NCBI RefSeq assembly: GCF_000384215.1
Contig: NZ_KB913032.1
Span: 459,021-523,020, forward strand
DNA length: 64,000 bases
Source of the DNA: Amycolatopsis alba DSM 44262
GTDB lineage: Bacteria; Actinomycetota; Actinomycetes; Mycobacteriales; Pseudonocardiaceae
Reading direction: 5' to 3'
The translations under genes were made by a program, and so were the position numbers. Each line of letters opens with the position of its first letter. The first letter of the stretch is position 1. Positions 1 through 16,900 of the stretch are shown here, piece after piece. The notes under the pieces were generated by a model that saw only the letters and a program-made list of their open reading frames with translations, had not been told where the DNA came from and ran no database searches.

Positions 1-1138
<1,138 letters not shown>

Positions 1139-1416
1139 TCAAATTTGATCGAGGCAAATAATACTTGCTCTCAAAGGAACCTCATACGAGGTTACATATA
1201 CATAAGCTCTACTGGCTTAGTTCACTAGCACACTGTTGAGTTCTCAAGCAACACACCCCGAATCGCACCGAGCAAAACCCGGCCTTATCCGAAGCAGTCA
1301 TTTCTAGCAGTTTTTGGTGGGACACCCACTCAATCGCCTGAGGCGAGAGCTTGGTTCGTGTCCCGGTCGGCCGCTCGGTTTCCCTGGCGACTTGGAGAAC
1401 TTTACATGGCCGGAAA
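1139..1416 (-). promoter_or_regulatory. rrn leader and promoter region
   Basis: A stretch of about 280 bp without a gene between 16S rRNA and the tyrS terminator hairpin. It holds the precursor leader of the rrn operon and, by position, its promoters. On the minus strand TAAAGT (1404-1399) could be a -10, but no convincing -35 lies 16-18 bp upstream, so no single promoter is claimed. The proximal part is more AT-rich than the surrounding genes, as usual for rRNA leaders. Confidence 0.6.
1232..1254 (-). promoter_or_regulatory. boxA-like antitermination element of rrn leader
   Basis: The minus strand reads TGCTTGAGAACTCAACAG, closely resembling the conserved leader block (CTTGAGAACTCAACAG) seen upstream of 16S genes in Streptomyces and mycobacteria. 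That block is taken as a boxA/Nus antitermination and RNase III processing signal. It lies about 100 nt before the mature 16S 5' end, the expected place. Recognition is by eye. Confidence 0.6.
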
Positions 1417-1417
1417 G

Positions 1418-1478
1418 GGCCCGAAACAGGGGGGTACCTTAACTGCGTTTTCGCAGGTCAAGGCCCCTGTTTCGGGCC
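1418..1478 (-). terminator. 15-bp hairpin after tyrS
   Basis: Perfect inverted repeat with arms GGCCCGAAACAGGGG (1418-1432) and CCCCTGTTTCGGGCC (1464-1478) and a 31-nt loop, starting 10 bp after the tyrS stop codon. No T-tract follows, as is common for actinobacterial terminators. It probably insulates tyrS from the rrn operon in the same direction. The loop carries TTGACC and TAAGGT but only 14 bp apart. Confidence 0.6.
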
Positions 1479-1488
1479 GGGGCCGCGA

Positions 1489-2763
1489 TCAGCCCCCGAC
1501 GCGCACGCCGGCGACGTTGCGCTTGCCCTTGCGGACGACGAGCCAACGGCCGTGCAGAGCGTCGTCCGAGGACGGCGTCCACGCCTCGTCGGCGATCTTC
1601 GTGTTGTTGACGTACGCGCCGCCTTCCTTGACGGTGCGGCGCGCGGCGCCCTTGCTGTCGACGAGCCCGGCGGCGATCAGCAGGTCGACGATCGTCGACT
1701 CGCCGTTCGGGTCCACCTTGCCGTTCGGGACCTCGGCCATCGCGGCGTCGAGGGTCGACGAGTCGAGCTCACGCAGCTCTCCCCTGCCGAACAGCGCCTG
1801 GCTGGCGGCGATGACCTGCCGGGTCGCCTCCTCGCCGTGCACCAGGGTGGTGAAGTCCTCCGCCAGCTTCCGCTGCGCGGACCGCAGGTGAGGCCGCTGC
1901 TCGGTGTCCTCGGCGAGCGCCGCGATCTCCTCCTGCCCGAGGAAGGAGAACATCCTCAGGTAGCGGATGACGTCGGCGTCGGCGACGTTCACGAAGTACT
2001 GGAACCACGCGTACGGCGAGGTCATCTCCGGGTCGAGCCAGACGCTGCCGCCACCGGTGGACTTCCCGAACTTGCGTCCCTCGGTGTCGGTGACCAGCGG
2101 CGCGGTCAGCGCGTGCGTGTGCCCGCCGTCGGTCCGGCGGATCAGGTCGACGCCGCCGACGAGGTTGCCCCACTGGTCCGAGCCGCCGATCTGCAGCTTG
2201 CAGCCGTACTCGCGGTACAGGTGCAGGTAGTCCTGCGACTGCAGCAGCAGGTAGCTGAACTCGGTGTAGGACATGCCGTCGGCTTCGAGGCGGCGCTTGA
2301 CCGTCTCCCGGTTCAGCATGGTGTTGACCGGGAAGTGCTTGCCGACGTCGCGCAGGAACTCGACCACGGTCTGCTTCCCGGTCCAGTTCAGGTTGTTCTC
2401 GATGACCGCGCCGGTCGGCGAGTCGTCGAAGTCGACGAACCGCTCCAGCTGACCGCGGATCCGGTCGGCCCATTCGGAGACGGTGTCCAGCGTGTTGAGG
2501 GTGCGTTCCCCCGTGTCACGCGGGTCGCCGATCATCCCGGTGGCAACACCCGCCAGCACGATCGGCCGGTGCCCGGCGCGCTGGAAGCGCGAGAGCATCA
2601 GGAGCGGGACCAGGTTGCCGGCGTGCAGGCTGGGCGCGGTCGGGTCGAATCCGCAATAGAGCGTGAGGGGCCCTTGGTCGAGGTCTCGCCGCAGTGCGTC
2701 GGTGTCGGTGGATTGCGCGATCAGGCCGCGCCAGGTCAGCTCGTCAAGGATGTGCTCGCTCAC
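1489..2763 (-). CDS. tyrS: tyrosine--tRNA ligase
   Basis: Cytoplasmic class I aminoacyl-tRNA synthetase that charges tRNA-Tyr. The 424-residue product has the usual bacterial length. Near residue 40 is [13 protein letters not shown], the TyrS form of the HIGH signature. Around residue 230 is KFGKS, the KMSKS-loop equivalent. GSDQWGN, a tyrosine/ATP-site motif, lies in between, and the C-terminus carries an S4-like RNA-binding domain ([10 protein letters not shown] region). It follows the mpg gene on the same strand after a 32-bp gap and ends just before a strong hairpin. Synteny with argH upstream and an rrn operon downstream is typical of Pseudonocardiaceae and mycobacteria. Confidence 0.98.
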   Translation of the reverse strand: MSEHILDELTWRGLIAQSTDTDALRRDLDQGPLTLYCGFDPTAPSLHAGNLVPLLMLSRFQRAGHRPIVLAGVATGMIGDPRDTGERTLNTLDTVSEWADRIRGQLERFVDFDDSPTGAVIENNLNWTGKQTVVEFLRDVGKHFPVNTMLNRETVKRRLEADGMSYTEFSYLLLQSQDYLHLYREYGCKLQIGGSDQWGNLVGGVDLIRRTDGGHTHALTAPLVTDTEGRKFGKSTGGGSVWLDPEMTSPYAWFQYFVNVADADVIRYLRMFSFLGQEEIAALAEDTEQRPHLRSAQRKLAEDFTTLVHGEEATRQVIAASQALFGRGELRELDSSTLDAAMAEVPNGKVDPNGESTIVDLLIAAGLVDSKGAARRTVKEGGAYVNNTKIADEAWTPSSDDALHGRWLVVRKGKRNVAGVRVGG

Positions 2764-2795
2764 GCCTGTAGATCCTCCCGCACCAGGTCAACCGA

Positions 2796-3428
2796 CTATC
2801 GGCCGGGGGCGGCCGCCCGTCGCTTGCCACCCCGGCGGTAGGTGGAGACCGCGGGCGACCCGTCGACCCAGAACCGCCACGGCGTGTCCATCGCCATCGC
2901 GACGCCGACACGTGGCCCGGTGCGGATGTCCGTTTCGGGGACGCGTTCGCCGGTGAACAGCCGGACGGGTGACGCGGGATCGGTCAGGTCGACGCCGTTC
3001 TCGGCCCGGTCGATGCCGAGTACCGAGGTGAGGATGGCCGGGCCTTTCGCGAGTTCGCCGTTGCCCCGCGCGGACGGCCTGCGCGCACGGGCGACGTCCG
3101 CTCCGGACACCACCTCCCCGGCGCGCAGCAGCACGGCGCCCGGCTGCCCGTCTTCGGTGCCGACGACGTTGGCGCAGAAGTGCATGCCGTAGACGAAGTA
3201 CACGTACAGATGCCCCGCGGGCCCCCACATGACCGCGTTGCGCGGGGTCTTGCCTCGATAGCAGTGCGACGCGGGGTCGTCGAGTCCGCGATAGGCCTCG
3301 ACCTCGACCAGGCGGACGGCGACCGTGCCGTCGGGACCGGTCGCTTCGATCACCGCGCCGAGCAGGAGTGTGGACAGCTCCACCGGGTCCAGTGCCAGCT
3401 CCCGCCGGGTGAACTGTCTGCCGGTCAC
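2796..3428 (-). CDS. DNA-3-methyladenine glycosylase (AAG/MPG family)
   Basis: Base-excision repair enzyme that removes alkylated purines such as 3-methyladenine. Diagnostic AAG-fold motifs are RLVEVEAYRG (catalytic Glu), DPASH, YVYFVYGMHFC and GAVLLRAGE, in the family order and within the first 120 residues. The frame is open further upstream, but the GTG at 3428 (VTGRQFTRREL) gives about 210 residues, the usual length, and GGGAG lies roughly 13 nt upstream. It sits between a serine hydrolase gene (44 bp upstream) and tyrS (32 bp downstream), all on the minus strand, so read-through is likely. Confidence 0.92.
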   Translation of the reverse strand: MTGRQFTRRELALDPVELSTLLLGAVIEATGPDGTVAVRLVEVEAYRGLDDPASHCYRGKTPRNAVMWGPAGHLYVYFVYGMHFCANVVGTEDGQPGAVLLRAGEVVSGADVARARRPSARGNGELAKGPAILTSVLGIDRAENGVDLTDPASPVRLFTGERVPETDIRTGPRVGVAMAMDTPWRFWVDGSPAVSTYRRGGKRRAAAPGR

Positions 3429-3472
3429 CAACGTTCCGCACTCCCTTTCGCCGCGCTCTCCCGGAACCGACC

Positions 3473-4852
3473 TTAACCGGCGGCCCCGATCTTCGGCGCG
3501 ACCCGCATGCTGGTGTGGCAGCACCCGGTGCCGTCGGGGAGTTTCGTGAACAGCACCGGCATCCAGTCGTCGCCGAACGTCGGGTTCATGCCGGCGAAGA
3601 CGTTCTCCGAGACGGGCACCAGATCCGCCTCGATCGGCGGGGCGATGCCCTCAAGTCCGTCGGCGAACTCGTAGACAAAGCGCAGCTTCCCTTCGGTCTC
3701 CGTGACGGTGATGATCACGCCTTCGCGGCGATAGGTGCCCGCGAAGGGTCCGACGTCGACTGAGGGAGGTGTCGCAGGCGGGGCGAAGTCGGCGGGCACC
3801 TGGACGCCGCCGAGTTCGCCGAGCAGCTCCCTTGCCAGCTCCATGTACAGCCTGTCGGTCGTGCCGCTGTTGGTGAGCAGGGCGAAGGCCAGTCCGGCTT
3901 CCGGCACCACCCGCAGGTAGGAGCGCTGCCCGATCGACGATCCGTTGTGCCCGAAGCCCTGGACGCCGTTCCAGTCGTGGACCGAGACGCCGAGTCCCCA
4001 GCCTTCGGAACCGAGCGTCCATTTGTCAGGCACCTCGGCCTCGCGGCGTCGCATCTCGGCCACCGTCTCCGCCGCGAGCACGCGGGTGCCGTCAGCAGCT
4101 TTGCCGTCCAGCAGCATCCGGGCGAAGCGGACGACGTCGCCCGCGGTGGCGAGGACCCGCCCGTAAGGACCGGCGTTGCGGGGCAGAAGATCCCAGGCGG
4201 CTGTCGGCTCTTGTCCGAGGTGCCCCATCGCCACGCGGAACCGCAGCGCCTCTTCGGGCAGGGTCATCGTCTCCGTGAGCCCGAGCGGCGTGACGATCCG
4301 CTCCCGCAGGGCGTCGTCCCAGGTCAGGCCGGTGAGCACTTCGACGATCCGGCCGAGCACGGCGTACCCGACGCTGCTGTAGGACGCGGTCGTGCCCGGC
4401 GGGCAGTCGAGCGCCACTCCCCTGGCTGCCTCGACGTACTTGGCGAGGCAGTCGTCGCCGCGGCCGGTGTCCTCCATGAAATCGCAGGTGAGCCCGCCGG
4501 TGTGACTGAGCAGCTGCCGGGCGGTGATGGTCTTCGTCGCCGCCGGATCGACGGTCGCGAACTCGGGAAGCACCTCGACGACCGGCGTGTCGAGGTCCAG
4601 GCGTCCCTCCTCGGCCAGCCCCAGTACCAAGGCGGCCGTGTAGACCTTCGCGATCGAGCCGAGCTGGAACACCGAATCGGTGGTCGCCTCCACGCCGGTT
4701 CCCCGGTGCAGGATCCCGCCTGCCAGCTCGTGAATCTCGTCGTTGACCAGAACGGCGAGTGTCGCCCCAGGCACCCCGTGCTCGGACCGCAGGTCGTCGA
4801 GCCGGGACTGCCAGTGGGCTTTGTCGAACGTTGTCCGTACACTGTTAGGCAT
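3473..4852 (-). CDS. serine hydrolase, beta-lactamase/D-alanyl-D-alanine carboxypeptidase family
   Basis: Penicillin-binding-protein-like hydrolase (class C beta-lactamase fold; Pfam Beta-lactamase type). The catalytic SxxK is SIAK in QLGSIAKVYTAAL near residue 75, the second motif is YSS in ASYSSVGYAVLG, and HNG (GHNGSSIGQRSY) takes the KTG position. The 459-residue product carries a C-terminal domain of about 110 residues typical of the esterase/peptidase branch. No signal peptide is seen, so it is probably cytoplasmic; substrate unknown. ATG at 4852 was chosen because residues before it belong to the divergent TetR gene region. Its first codons overlap a TetR-type operator, so it is probably the repressed target. 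Confidence 0.88.
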   Translation of the reverse strand: MPNSVRTTFDKAHWQSRLDDLRSEHGVPGATLAVLVNDEIHELAGGILHRGTGVEATTDSVFQLGSIAKVYTAALVLGLAEEGRLDLDTPVVEVLPEFATVDPAATKTITARQLLSHTGGLTCDFMEDTGRGDDCLAKYVEAARGVALDCPPGTTASYSSVGYAVLGRIVEVLTGLTWDDALRERIVTPLGLTETMTLPEEALRFRVAMGHLGQEPTAAWDLLPRNAGPYGRVLATAGDVVRFARMLLDGKAADGTRVLAAETVAEMRRREAEVPDKWTLGSEGWGLGVSVHDWNGVQGFGHNGSSIGQRSYLRVVPEAGLAFALLTNSGTTDRLYMELARELLGELGGVQVPADFAPPATPPSVDVGPFAGTYRREGVIITVTETEGKLRFVYEFADGLEGIAPPIEADLVPVSENVFAGMNPTFGDDWMPVLFTKLPDGTGCCHTSMRVAPKIGAAG

Positions 4853-4869
4853 ATCGAACACTGTACGGA
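4834..4869. promoter_or_regulatory. TetR operator between hydrolase and tetR genes
   Basis: Inverted repeat with arms TCCGTACACTGTT (4834-4846) and AACACTGTACGGA (4857-4869), matching at 12 of 13 positions around a 10-bp centre. The left arm lies inside the first codons of the hydrolase gene and the right arm just upstream of tetR. A dimer or pair of dimers bound here would block both start regions. The arrangement is typical of an autoregulated TetR with a divergent target. Confidence 0.7.
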
Positions 4870-4886
4870 AAAGTGAAGGAACGCGG

Positions 4887-5573
4887 ATGTCGGTGTGGGC
4901 TCGTCCCCCGAAACGAAAGCGGTCGCTGAGCCGGGAGCAGATCGTCTCCGCGGCCATCGAACTCCTCGACGCCGACGGCATCGAGGCGCTGAGCATGCGC
5001 AAGCTCGGTGTCCGGCTCGGCGTGGCCGCCCCGTCGATGTACACCCACGTGGCCAGTAAGGACGAGCTGGTCGAACTGGTCGTCGACGAGGTGTACGGCG
5101 AGGTCGCGATCCCGGAGCCGGGTCCGTGGCGAGCAGAGGCGACACGGTTCGCGCGCGACCTGCGTTCGGTGTTCCTGCGCCACGCGTGGATCGGCTCGCT
5201 GCTCGGCGAGACCGGCGTGGCGTATCTGGGGCCGAACGTCCTGAGGATGTCGGAAGCGGCACTGACGTTGTTCGAAGAGGCCGGTTTCTCGCTGGAAGAC
5301 GCGGATCTGGCGTGGAACACGGTCATGGCGTTCGTCGTCGGACGGGCCATCAGCGAGGCCGCTTGGCTCACGACGCTCAACCGCAGTGGGCAGACCGAGC
5401 AGGAATGGAAGGACCGCCTGTGGCCCGCGGCCAAGCAGGCTGTGCGGGATCACCCGCGCCTCAAGAAGCTGTACGCGGCCCAGCGAACCAGGGAACCCGG
5501 CGAGACCAACGACGCGGACTTCGCGCGCGGTCTCGACTGCGTCCTCGACGGGCTGGCAGCAAAGCTCCCTTGA
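4887..5573 (+). CDS. TetR/AcrR family transcriptional regulator with C-terminal TetR_C-like domain
   Basis: DNA-binding repressor of 228 residues. The N-terminal HTH (residues about 13-60) reads LSREQIVSAAIELLDADG, then LSMRKLGVRLGVAAPSMYTHV, the TetR recognition-helix pattern. The C-terminal ligand domain resembles the TetR_C1 group (WIGSLLGETG, AWLTTLNRSG). The ATG at 4887 follows GAAGGA by about 8 nt. It is divergent from the serine hydrolase gene with only 34 bp between start codons, and those bases hold the inverted repeat operator, so it likely represses itself and the hydrolase. The inducer is unknown; tetracycline is not implied. Confidence 0.92.
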   Translation: MSVWARPPKRKRSLSREQIVSAAIELLDADGIEALSMRKLGVRLGVAAPSMYTHVASKDELVELVVDEVYGEVAIPEPGPWRAEATRFARDLRSVFLRHAWIGSLLGETGVAYLGPNVLRMSEAALTLFEEAGFSLEDADLAWNTVMAFVVGRAISEAAWLTTLNRSGQTEQEWKDRLWPAAKQAVRDHPRLKKLYAAQRTREPGETNDADFARGLDCVLDGLAAKLP

Positions 5574-5578
5574 TACGC

Positions 5579-5623
5579 GTGAAGGCCTCTTCCCTCGGCT
5601 GAGCAGAGGGAAGAGGCCTTCAC
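5579..5623. terminator. dispersed hairpin, family A (bidirectional terminator)
   Basis: Perfect 18-bp stem starting GTGAAGGCCTCTTCC (left arm 5579-5596, right arm 5606-5623) with a 9-nt loop. It lies 5 bp after the tetR stop and 10 bp before the argH stop, exactly between convergent genes. Related hairpins occur at 20984, 35923, 53735 and 55975. Confidence 0.75.
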
Positions 5624-5633
5624 ACGCAGCTGT

Positions 5634-7076
<1,443 letters not shown>

Positions 7077-7419
7077 TCAGGCGACTGACCGGTCGAAGGT
7101 AGCGCCTGTGGTGAAGTCGTACAGCGCGCGCTCGTCGCGCGCGGAGTTCACGACCGCGTTTCCGCGGTGCAAGACCAGGCAGACTTCGCCGGACACCTGC
7201 CCGATACTGACCTTTTTCAGTTCTTCGTACGCCCTGATGAGCGCGAGCGCGGCGGGACTCTCGTAGATCCCGCGCCCTGTGAGCCCGAAGGCGCCGAGAC
7301 GGCGATTCAGCTCCTGGAAGGCTTCCAGCAGCGTCACGGTCTCCCCGTCGATCGCGACCGGCACCCCTTCGTCGAAGGTGATGACCAGCTTCTCCGGATC
7401 TTCCGGGAAGGCGAACCCG

Positions 7420-7445
<26 letters not shown>
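7077..7445 (-). CDS. ArgG-like C-terminal fragment (internally deleted argininosuccinate synthase)
   Basis: Sits where argG is found in argCJBDFRGH clusters, but encodes only about 122 residues against about 400 for ArgG. The pieces that remain follow the order of the ArgG C-terminal domain as I recall it from actinobacterial homologues: a block with [15 protein letters not shown] and [10 protein letters not shown], then [21 protein letters not shown], then [13 protein letters not shown] and [12 protein letters not shown]. The segments that join these blocks in ArgG are missing, and so is the whole N-terminal ATP-pyrophosphatase domain (no SGGLDTS). The frame is nevertheless open. GTG at 7445 overlaps argR by 26 bp; GTG at 7430 is an alternative start. 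It cannot be a working synthase; a true argG must be elsewhere. Confidence 0.72.
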
Positions 7446-10070
<2,625 letters not shown>

Positions 10071-10074
<4 letters not shown>

Positions 10075-10987
10075 GGGAGCTCCGTTTCGGGGAAGACCAT
10101 GGTACCGATGCCGCGGGAGGTGAAAACCTCCAGAAGCACCGAATGGGCGATGCGGCCGTCGATCACGTGCGCGCGGCGGACACCGCCGCGGATGGCGCGC
10201 ACGCAGGCCTCCATCTTCGGGATCATGCCGCTGGCGAGGCCGGGAAGCAGGGTTTCGAGGCGGTCCACGCGGATCCGGTCGACCAGCGAACTCCGGTCCG
10301 GCCAGTTGGCGTAAAGGCCTTCGACGTCGGTGAGCACGACGAGCTTTTCCGCGCCGAGCGCGGCGGCCAGCGCACCGGCGGCGGTGTCGGCGTTGATGTT
10401 GTGCACGACGCCGTCGACGTCCGGGGCCACGGTGGACACCACCGGGATCCGGCCCGCGTTGACGATGTCGAGCACCGCGTCCGGGTTGACCTCGGAGACC
10501 TCGCCGACGAGCCCGATGTCGACCGGCACACCGTCCACGGTGGCCTGTTTGCGTTCGGCGGTGAACAGCCGCGCGTCCTCGCCGGAGATGCCGACCGCGT
10601 ACGGGCCGTGCGCGTTGATCAGCCCGACCAGTTCGCGGCTGACCTGGCCGGTCAGCACCATGCGGACGATGTCCATCGTCTCGGGGGTGGTGACCCGCAG
10701 GCCGCCCTTGAACTCGCCTTCGACGCCGAGCCGGGTGAGCATCGCGGTGATCTGCGGGCCGCCGCCGTGCACCACCACCGGACGCAGCCCGGCCATGCGC
10801 AGGAAGACCATGTCCTCGGCGAAGGCCTGCTTGAGGCTCTCGTCGATCATGGCGTTGCCGCCGTACTTGACCACGACGGTGGCACCGTGGAAGCGCTGCA
10901 GCCAGGGCAGGGCTTCGATCAGGATCGCGGCCTTCTCGGCGGCCGTCGCGAGCCGCTCGTCCGCGGGGACCGTGGATTCGGAAGGGC

Positions 10988-10991
<4 letters not shown>
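10071..10991 (-). CDS. argB: acetylglutamate kinase
   Basis: Phosphorylates N-acetylglutamate, usually the arginine feedback-controlled step. Amino-acid-kinase fold with VVKYGGNAM near residue 40, VVHGGGPQI near 75 and [12 protein letters not shown] near 205. The 306-residue length is normal. ATG at 10991 overlaps the argJ stop by 4 bp (ATGA); upstream open frame is the shadow of argJ. Confidence 0.97.
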
Positions 10992-14241
<3,250 letters not shown>

Positions 14242-14283
14242 CGGCGGCCGCGAGAGCCGGATGACCCTCGCGGCCGCCTGGAT

Positions 14284-14778
14284 TCAGCCGAGTTCACCCA
14301 CCTCTCGACGGCTCGGCGGGATCGGGAGATACGCGCCCCGGCGCTCGGGGTCGCAGCCGACCCTGGGCAGCCGGGCCCGGATCCCGCCTGGCGTCCGCTC
14401 GAAGCGCCGCGCGATCTCCTCGACGCTTTCCCCGGCCAGCCAACGGCTTTCCAGTTCAGCGTCCAGCTCCTCGGACCACGGCAGGCCCTGATGCGCGGGG
14501 CGGTCGGCCGATCTTCGGCGGCCGTTCCGGCCGTTGCCACGACCGGCGAACGCCATCAGCGTGTCGGAAAGGACTGTCGCCAAGGCAGGTACGGCCTCGG
14601 CGTCGATATCGAGCCTGCCTTCGGCGACAGGCTCCTCCTGCGGTCCGGCTCCGCCGACCATGACGGTCACCCAGCGGTCTTCCCCGGCCGCGCCGCCACC
14701 CTCACGGGCGGCGACCTCGATGCGATAAACGGTGTCTTGCACGCGGATCTCGGTCCGGTGCTCTTCGACGATGGTCAT
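14284..14778 (-). CDS. uncharacterised protein with C-terminal Myb/SANT-like HTH
   Basis: About 164 residues when started at ATG 14778 (MTIVEEHRTEIRV). The N-terminal half is beta-rich with no motif I recognise. A basic, glycine-rich linker (GRGNGRNGRRRSADRP) joins a C-terminal helical segment, WSEELDAELESRWLAGESVE, then EIARRFERTPGGIRARL. This pattern of a tryptophan plus an HTH resembles small DNA-binding C-termini common in actinobacterial hypothetical proteins. It converges with the WYL regulator, 42 bp apart. Upstream in-frame methionines exist (14880s), so the start is uncertain. Function unknown. Confidence 0.65.
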   Translation of the reverse strand: MTIVEEHRTEIRVQDTVYRIEVAAREGGGAAGEDRWVTVMVGGAGPQEEPVAEGRLDIDAEAVPALATVLSDTLMAFAGRGNGRNGRRRSADRPAHQGLPWSEELDAELESRWLAGESVEEIARRFERTPGGIRARLPRVGCDPERRGAYLPIPPSRREVGELG

Positions 14779-14977
14779 GGCGGGAACGCTAACGGACGGC
14801 TCCGACAATTCCGGGGCCCGGCGAGGGGGATTCGCTCCGGGGCGGTGGATGACCGGTACTTTCATCGCTTTTCGGGACGAGAGGGTGCCGGTCATGGCCA
14901 GTTGTCCGTCGCATTCAGAGGACCAATCGCGATGAGCGGGCGGGATCGAGTCCTGTAGTGAGCCCCCGCCGAGAAGC

Positions 14978-15030
14978 GTTGCGAAAGCCACTTTCACAAC
15001 GTTGAAGGTTGCGAAAGTGGCTTTCGCAAC
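14978..15030. repeat. dispersed palindrome, family B copy 1
   Basis: Two 23-bp arms (14978-15000 and 15008-15030) around a 7-nt centre, inverted with a single mismatch. Each arm is itself close to palindromic, with core GCGAAAGCCACTTTCGC, so it could fold as one long or two short hairpins. It lies in a 346-bp stretch without genes (14779-15125), which otherwise holds only a terminator near its right end. Similar elements lie at 35817 and 55834. Confidence 0.8.
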
Positions 15031-15070
15031 ACCCGGCTGCCGGGTTGCGCACCACCGCACCCAAAGGAAA

Positions 15071-15100
15071 TGCCCCGGCCCGGAGAACCGGGCCGGGGCA
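15071..15100 (-). terminator. terminator of the secreted peptidase gene
   Basis: Perfect 13-bp GC-rich stem, TGCCCCGGCCCGG (15071-15083) and CCGGGCCGGGGCA (15088-15100), with a 4-nt loop. It begins 25 bp beyond the stop codon of the minus-strand hydrolase gene and is followed on that strand by TTTCC. Confidence 0.8.
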
Positions 15101-15125
15101 CCGAAGCATCCCGAAAGCGACAGAC

Positions 15126-16715
15126 TCAGAAAGGCAGCGCCTGAGCCAGCGCCTCCTTCTTCACTTCAGCCACGGAAGACGGCACGTCCGACTTCTTCGC
15201 GGCGGCTCCCGCACCGGCCGGAACCGGCTGCGGGACCGGGGTGCACTGCACGTCCGAACCGTTGCCCGGCTTGCGCACGGGCAGCTTTCCGGTCAGCAGG
15301 TAGTCCGCGATCTTGTCGTCCACACAGGACACACCGGACAGCGAACCCGAGTGCGTCGTGCCACCGGGGGCGCTGATCAGGCTGGCATTCGGGTAGCGCT
15401 TGCGGACCTCGAGGCTGCCGGGGTACGGCGTCGCGGCGTCGTTCTCCTCGTTGACCATGAGGATGCCGGGGACCTTGCGCCCGTCGATCTCCACCGGCTT
15501 GCCCGGCTTCGCGGGCCAGTCGATGCACGGCGCGTTGAACCAGGCGTTGCCCCAGGTCTCGAACGGTGCCCGGAAGTGGGTGACCCAGTTGTCGAACTTC
15601 CAGCGGTTCCAGCTCTGCGGCCACGCCACGTCGGTGCACTGCACGGCCGCGTAGACCGCGTACCCGTTGTCGTCACCCGGCGGGTTGGAGTTGTCGTACA
15701 GGCCCTTCAGGGTCTGCCAGTCACCCTTGTGGACCCAGCCCGAGAACGCGTTCGCCATGTCTTCCCAGCCGAAGACGTAGTAACCGGCCTGCAGGAAGAT
15801 GTCCGTCCACTCGGAACCGCCGATGACGCCGCCCGCGGGCTTGTCGTACAGCTTCTTCTGCTCGCCGTACCACAGCTTCTCGACCGCGGACGCGGTCTTG
15901 CCGAGGTGGTAGACGTCGTCGTACTTCGCGAGCCAGCCGAAGTAGGTCTTGATGTTCTTGTCGAAGGCGATGTCCTGGTTCAGGTTCGCCTTGTACCAGA
16001 CGTCGCGGGGGTCGACCGTGCCGTCGAACACCATCCGCCGCACGTTCTGCGGGAACAGCGAGCTGTAGACCTGGCCGAGGTAGGTGCCGTAGGAGAAGCC
16101 GTAGTAGTTGATCTGCTTCTCGCCCAGCGCCTTGCGAAGGTTGTCGACGTCCTTCGCCACATCGATGGTCTTGATGTGCTCGAGGATCGCGCCGTTCTTG
16201 GCGCACGCCTTCGCGTACCCCTTCGCCTTCTCACGCCACGCCGTCTCGATGGCGCGCGTGGTCGGCACGTACTGCGGGCGGTTGTAGGAAGCGTAGTTCC
16301 CGTCGCAGGTCAGCGACGGCTTGCTCTCCCCCACCCCGCGCGGGTCGAAGCCGATCCAGTCGTACTCCTCACCCGCCTTCTTGGGGACCGCCCGGCCGAG
16401 AGTCGACAGGCCGAGACCGGAGCCACCGGGACCACCGGGGTTGACGATCATGACGCCCTGCGACTGGGCGGACTTGTGCTTGACCCGCGAGACGGCGATC
16501 GAGACCTTCTCCCCGCCTGGCTTCGCGTAGTCCAACGGGACCTCGAGGAAGCCGCATTCCGCGCCGGCCTTGACCAGGCTCGGGCGCGTGCAGGCTCCCC
16601 AGGAGATGGGCTTCGGATCGAAGTCCGACGCCGAGGCGGCCGTGGCGGAAGGAGCGAGCGCCAAGGTGCCGACGCCGATCCCCGCGACCGCCAGGGCGGC
16701 AACGAATTTCTTCAC
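15126..16715 (-). CDS. secreted alpha/beta hydrolase, tripeptidyl aminopeptidase (TAP/SlpD-like) family
   Basis: Predicted exported peptidase of the S33/TAP group that clips N-terminal tripeptides or short peptides. The GTG start (MKKFVAALAV) follows AAAAGGAAC by about 5 nt and opens a signal peptide with cleavage near ATA-AS at residue 27. Features: oxyanion region VNPGGPGGSG (about 90), nucleophile serine in GFSYGTYLG (about 205), aspartate in NEENDAATPY (about 430) and histidine in GGTTHSGSLS (about 460), followed by the TAP-like C-terminal domain. At 529 residues it has the usual family length. Single-gene unit with its own terminator. Confidence 0.92.
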   Translation of the reverse strand: MKKFVAALAVAGIGVGTLALAPSATAASASDFDPKPISWGACTRPSLVKAGAECGFLEVPLDYAKPGGEKVSIAVSRVKHKSAQSQGVMIVNPGGPGGSGLGLSTLGRAVPKKAGEEYDWIGFDPRGVGESKPSLTCDGNYASYNRPQYVPTTRAIETAWREKAKGYAKACAKNGAILEHIKTIDVAKDVDNLRKALGEKQINYYGFSYGTYLGQVYSSLFPQNVRRMVFDGTVDPRDVWYKANLNQDIAFDKNIKTYFGWLAKYDDVYHLGKTASAVEKLWYGEQKKLYDKPAGGVIGGSEWTDIFLQAGYYVFGWEDMANAFSGWVHKGDWQTLKGLYDNSNPPGDDNGYAVYAAVQCTDVAWPQSWNRWKFDNWVTHFRAPFETWGNAWFNAPCIDWPAKPGKPVEIDGRKVPGILMVNEENDAATPYPGSLEVRKRYPNASLISAPGGTTHSGSLSGVSCVDDKIADYLLTGKLPVRKPGNGSDVQCTPVPQPVPAGAGAAAKKSDVPSSVAEVKKEALAQALPF

Positions 16716-16900
16716 TGTGTTCCTTTTCGTCCGCGTTCGACCCGGTCGGGCCGAAGCTACCGAGAACCGGCTTCAATCTCGCTGACCGACACGTTGACCG
16801 CCATCCCTCTTTAGTCGGTATCCGGACCTCGATCCGGGCATATCAGTCTTGTCGGTCCCCTGTCGTACGCTCGCGGCGCCCACTGGGGAAAGGAGCACAC

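Noticed and set aside
1433..1463. TTGACC and TAAGGT as an rrn promoter
   Set aside because: Spacing is 14 bp, too short for a normal promoter, and the pair lies inside the loop of the tyrS terminator hairpin.
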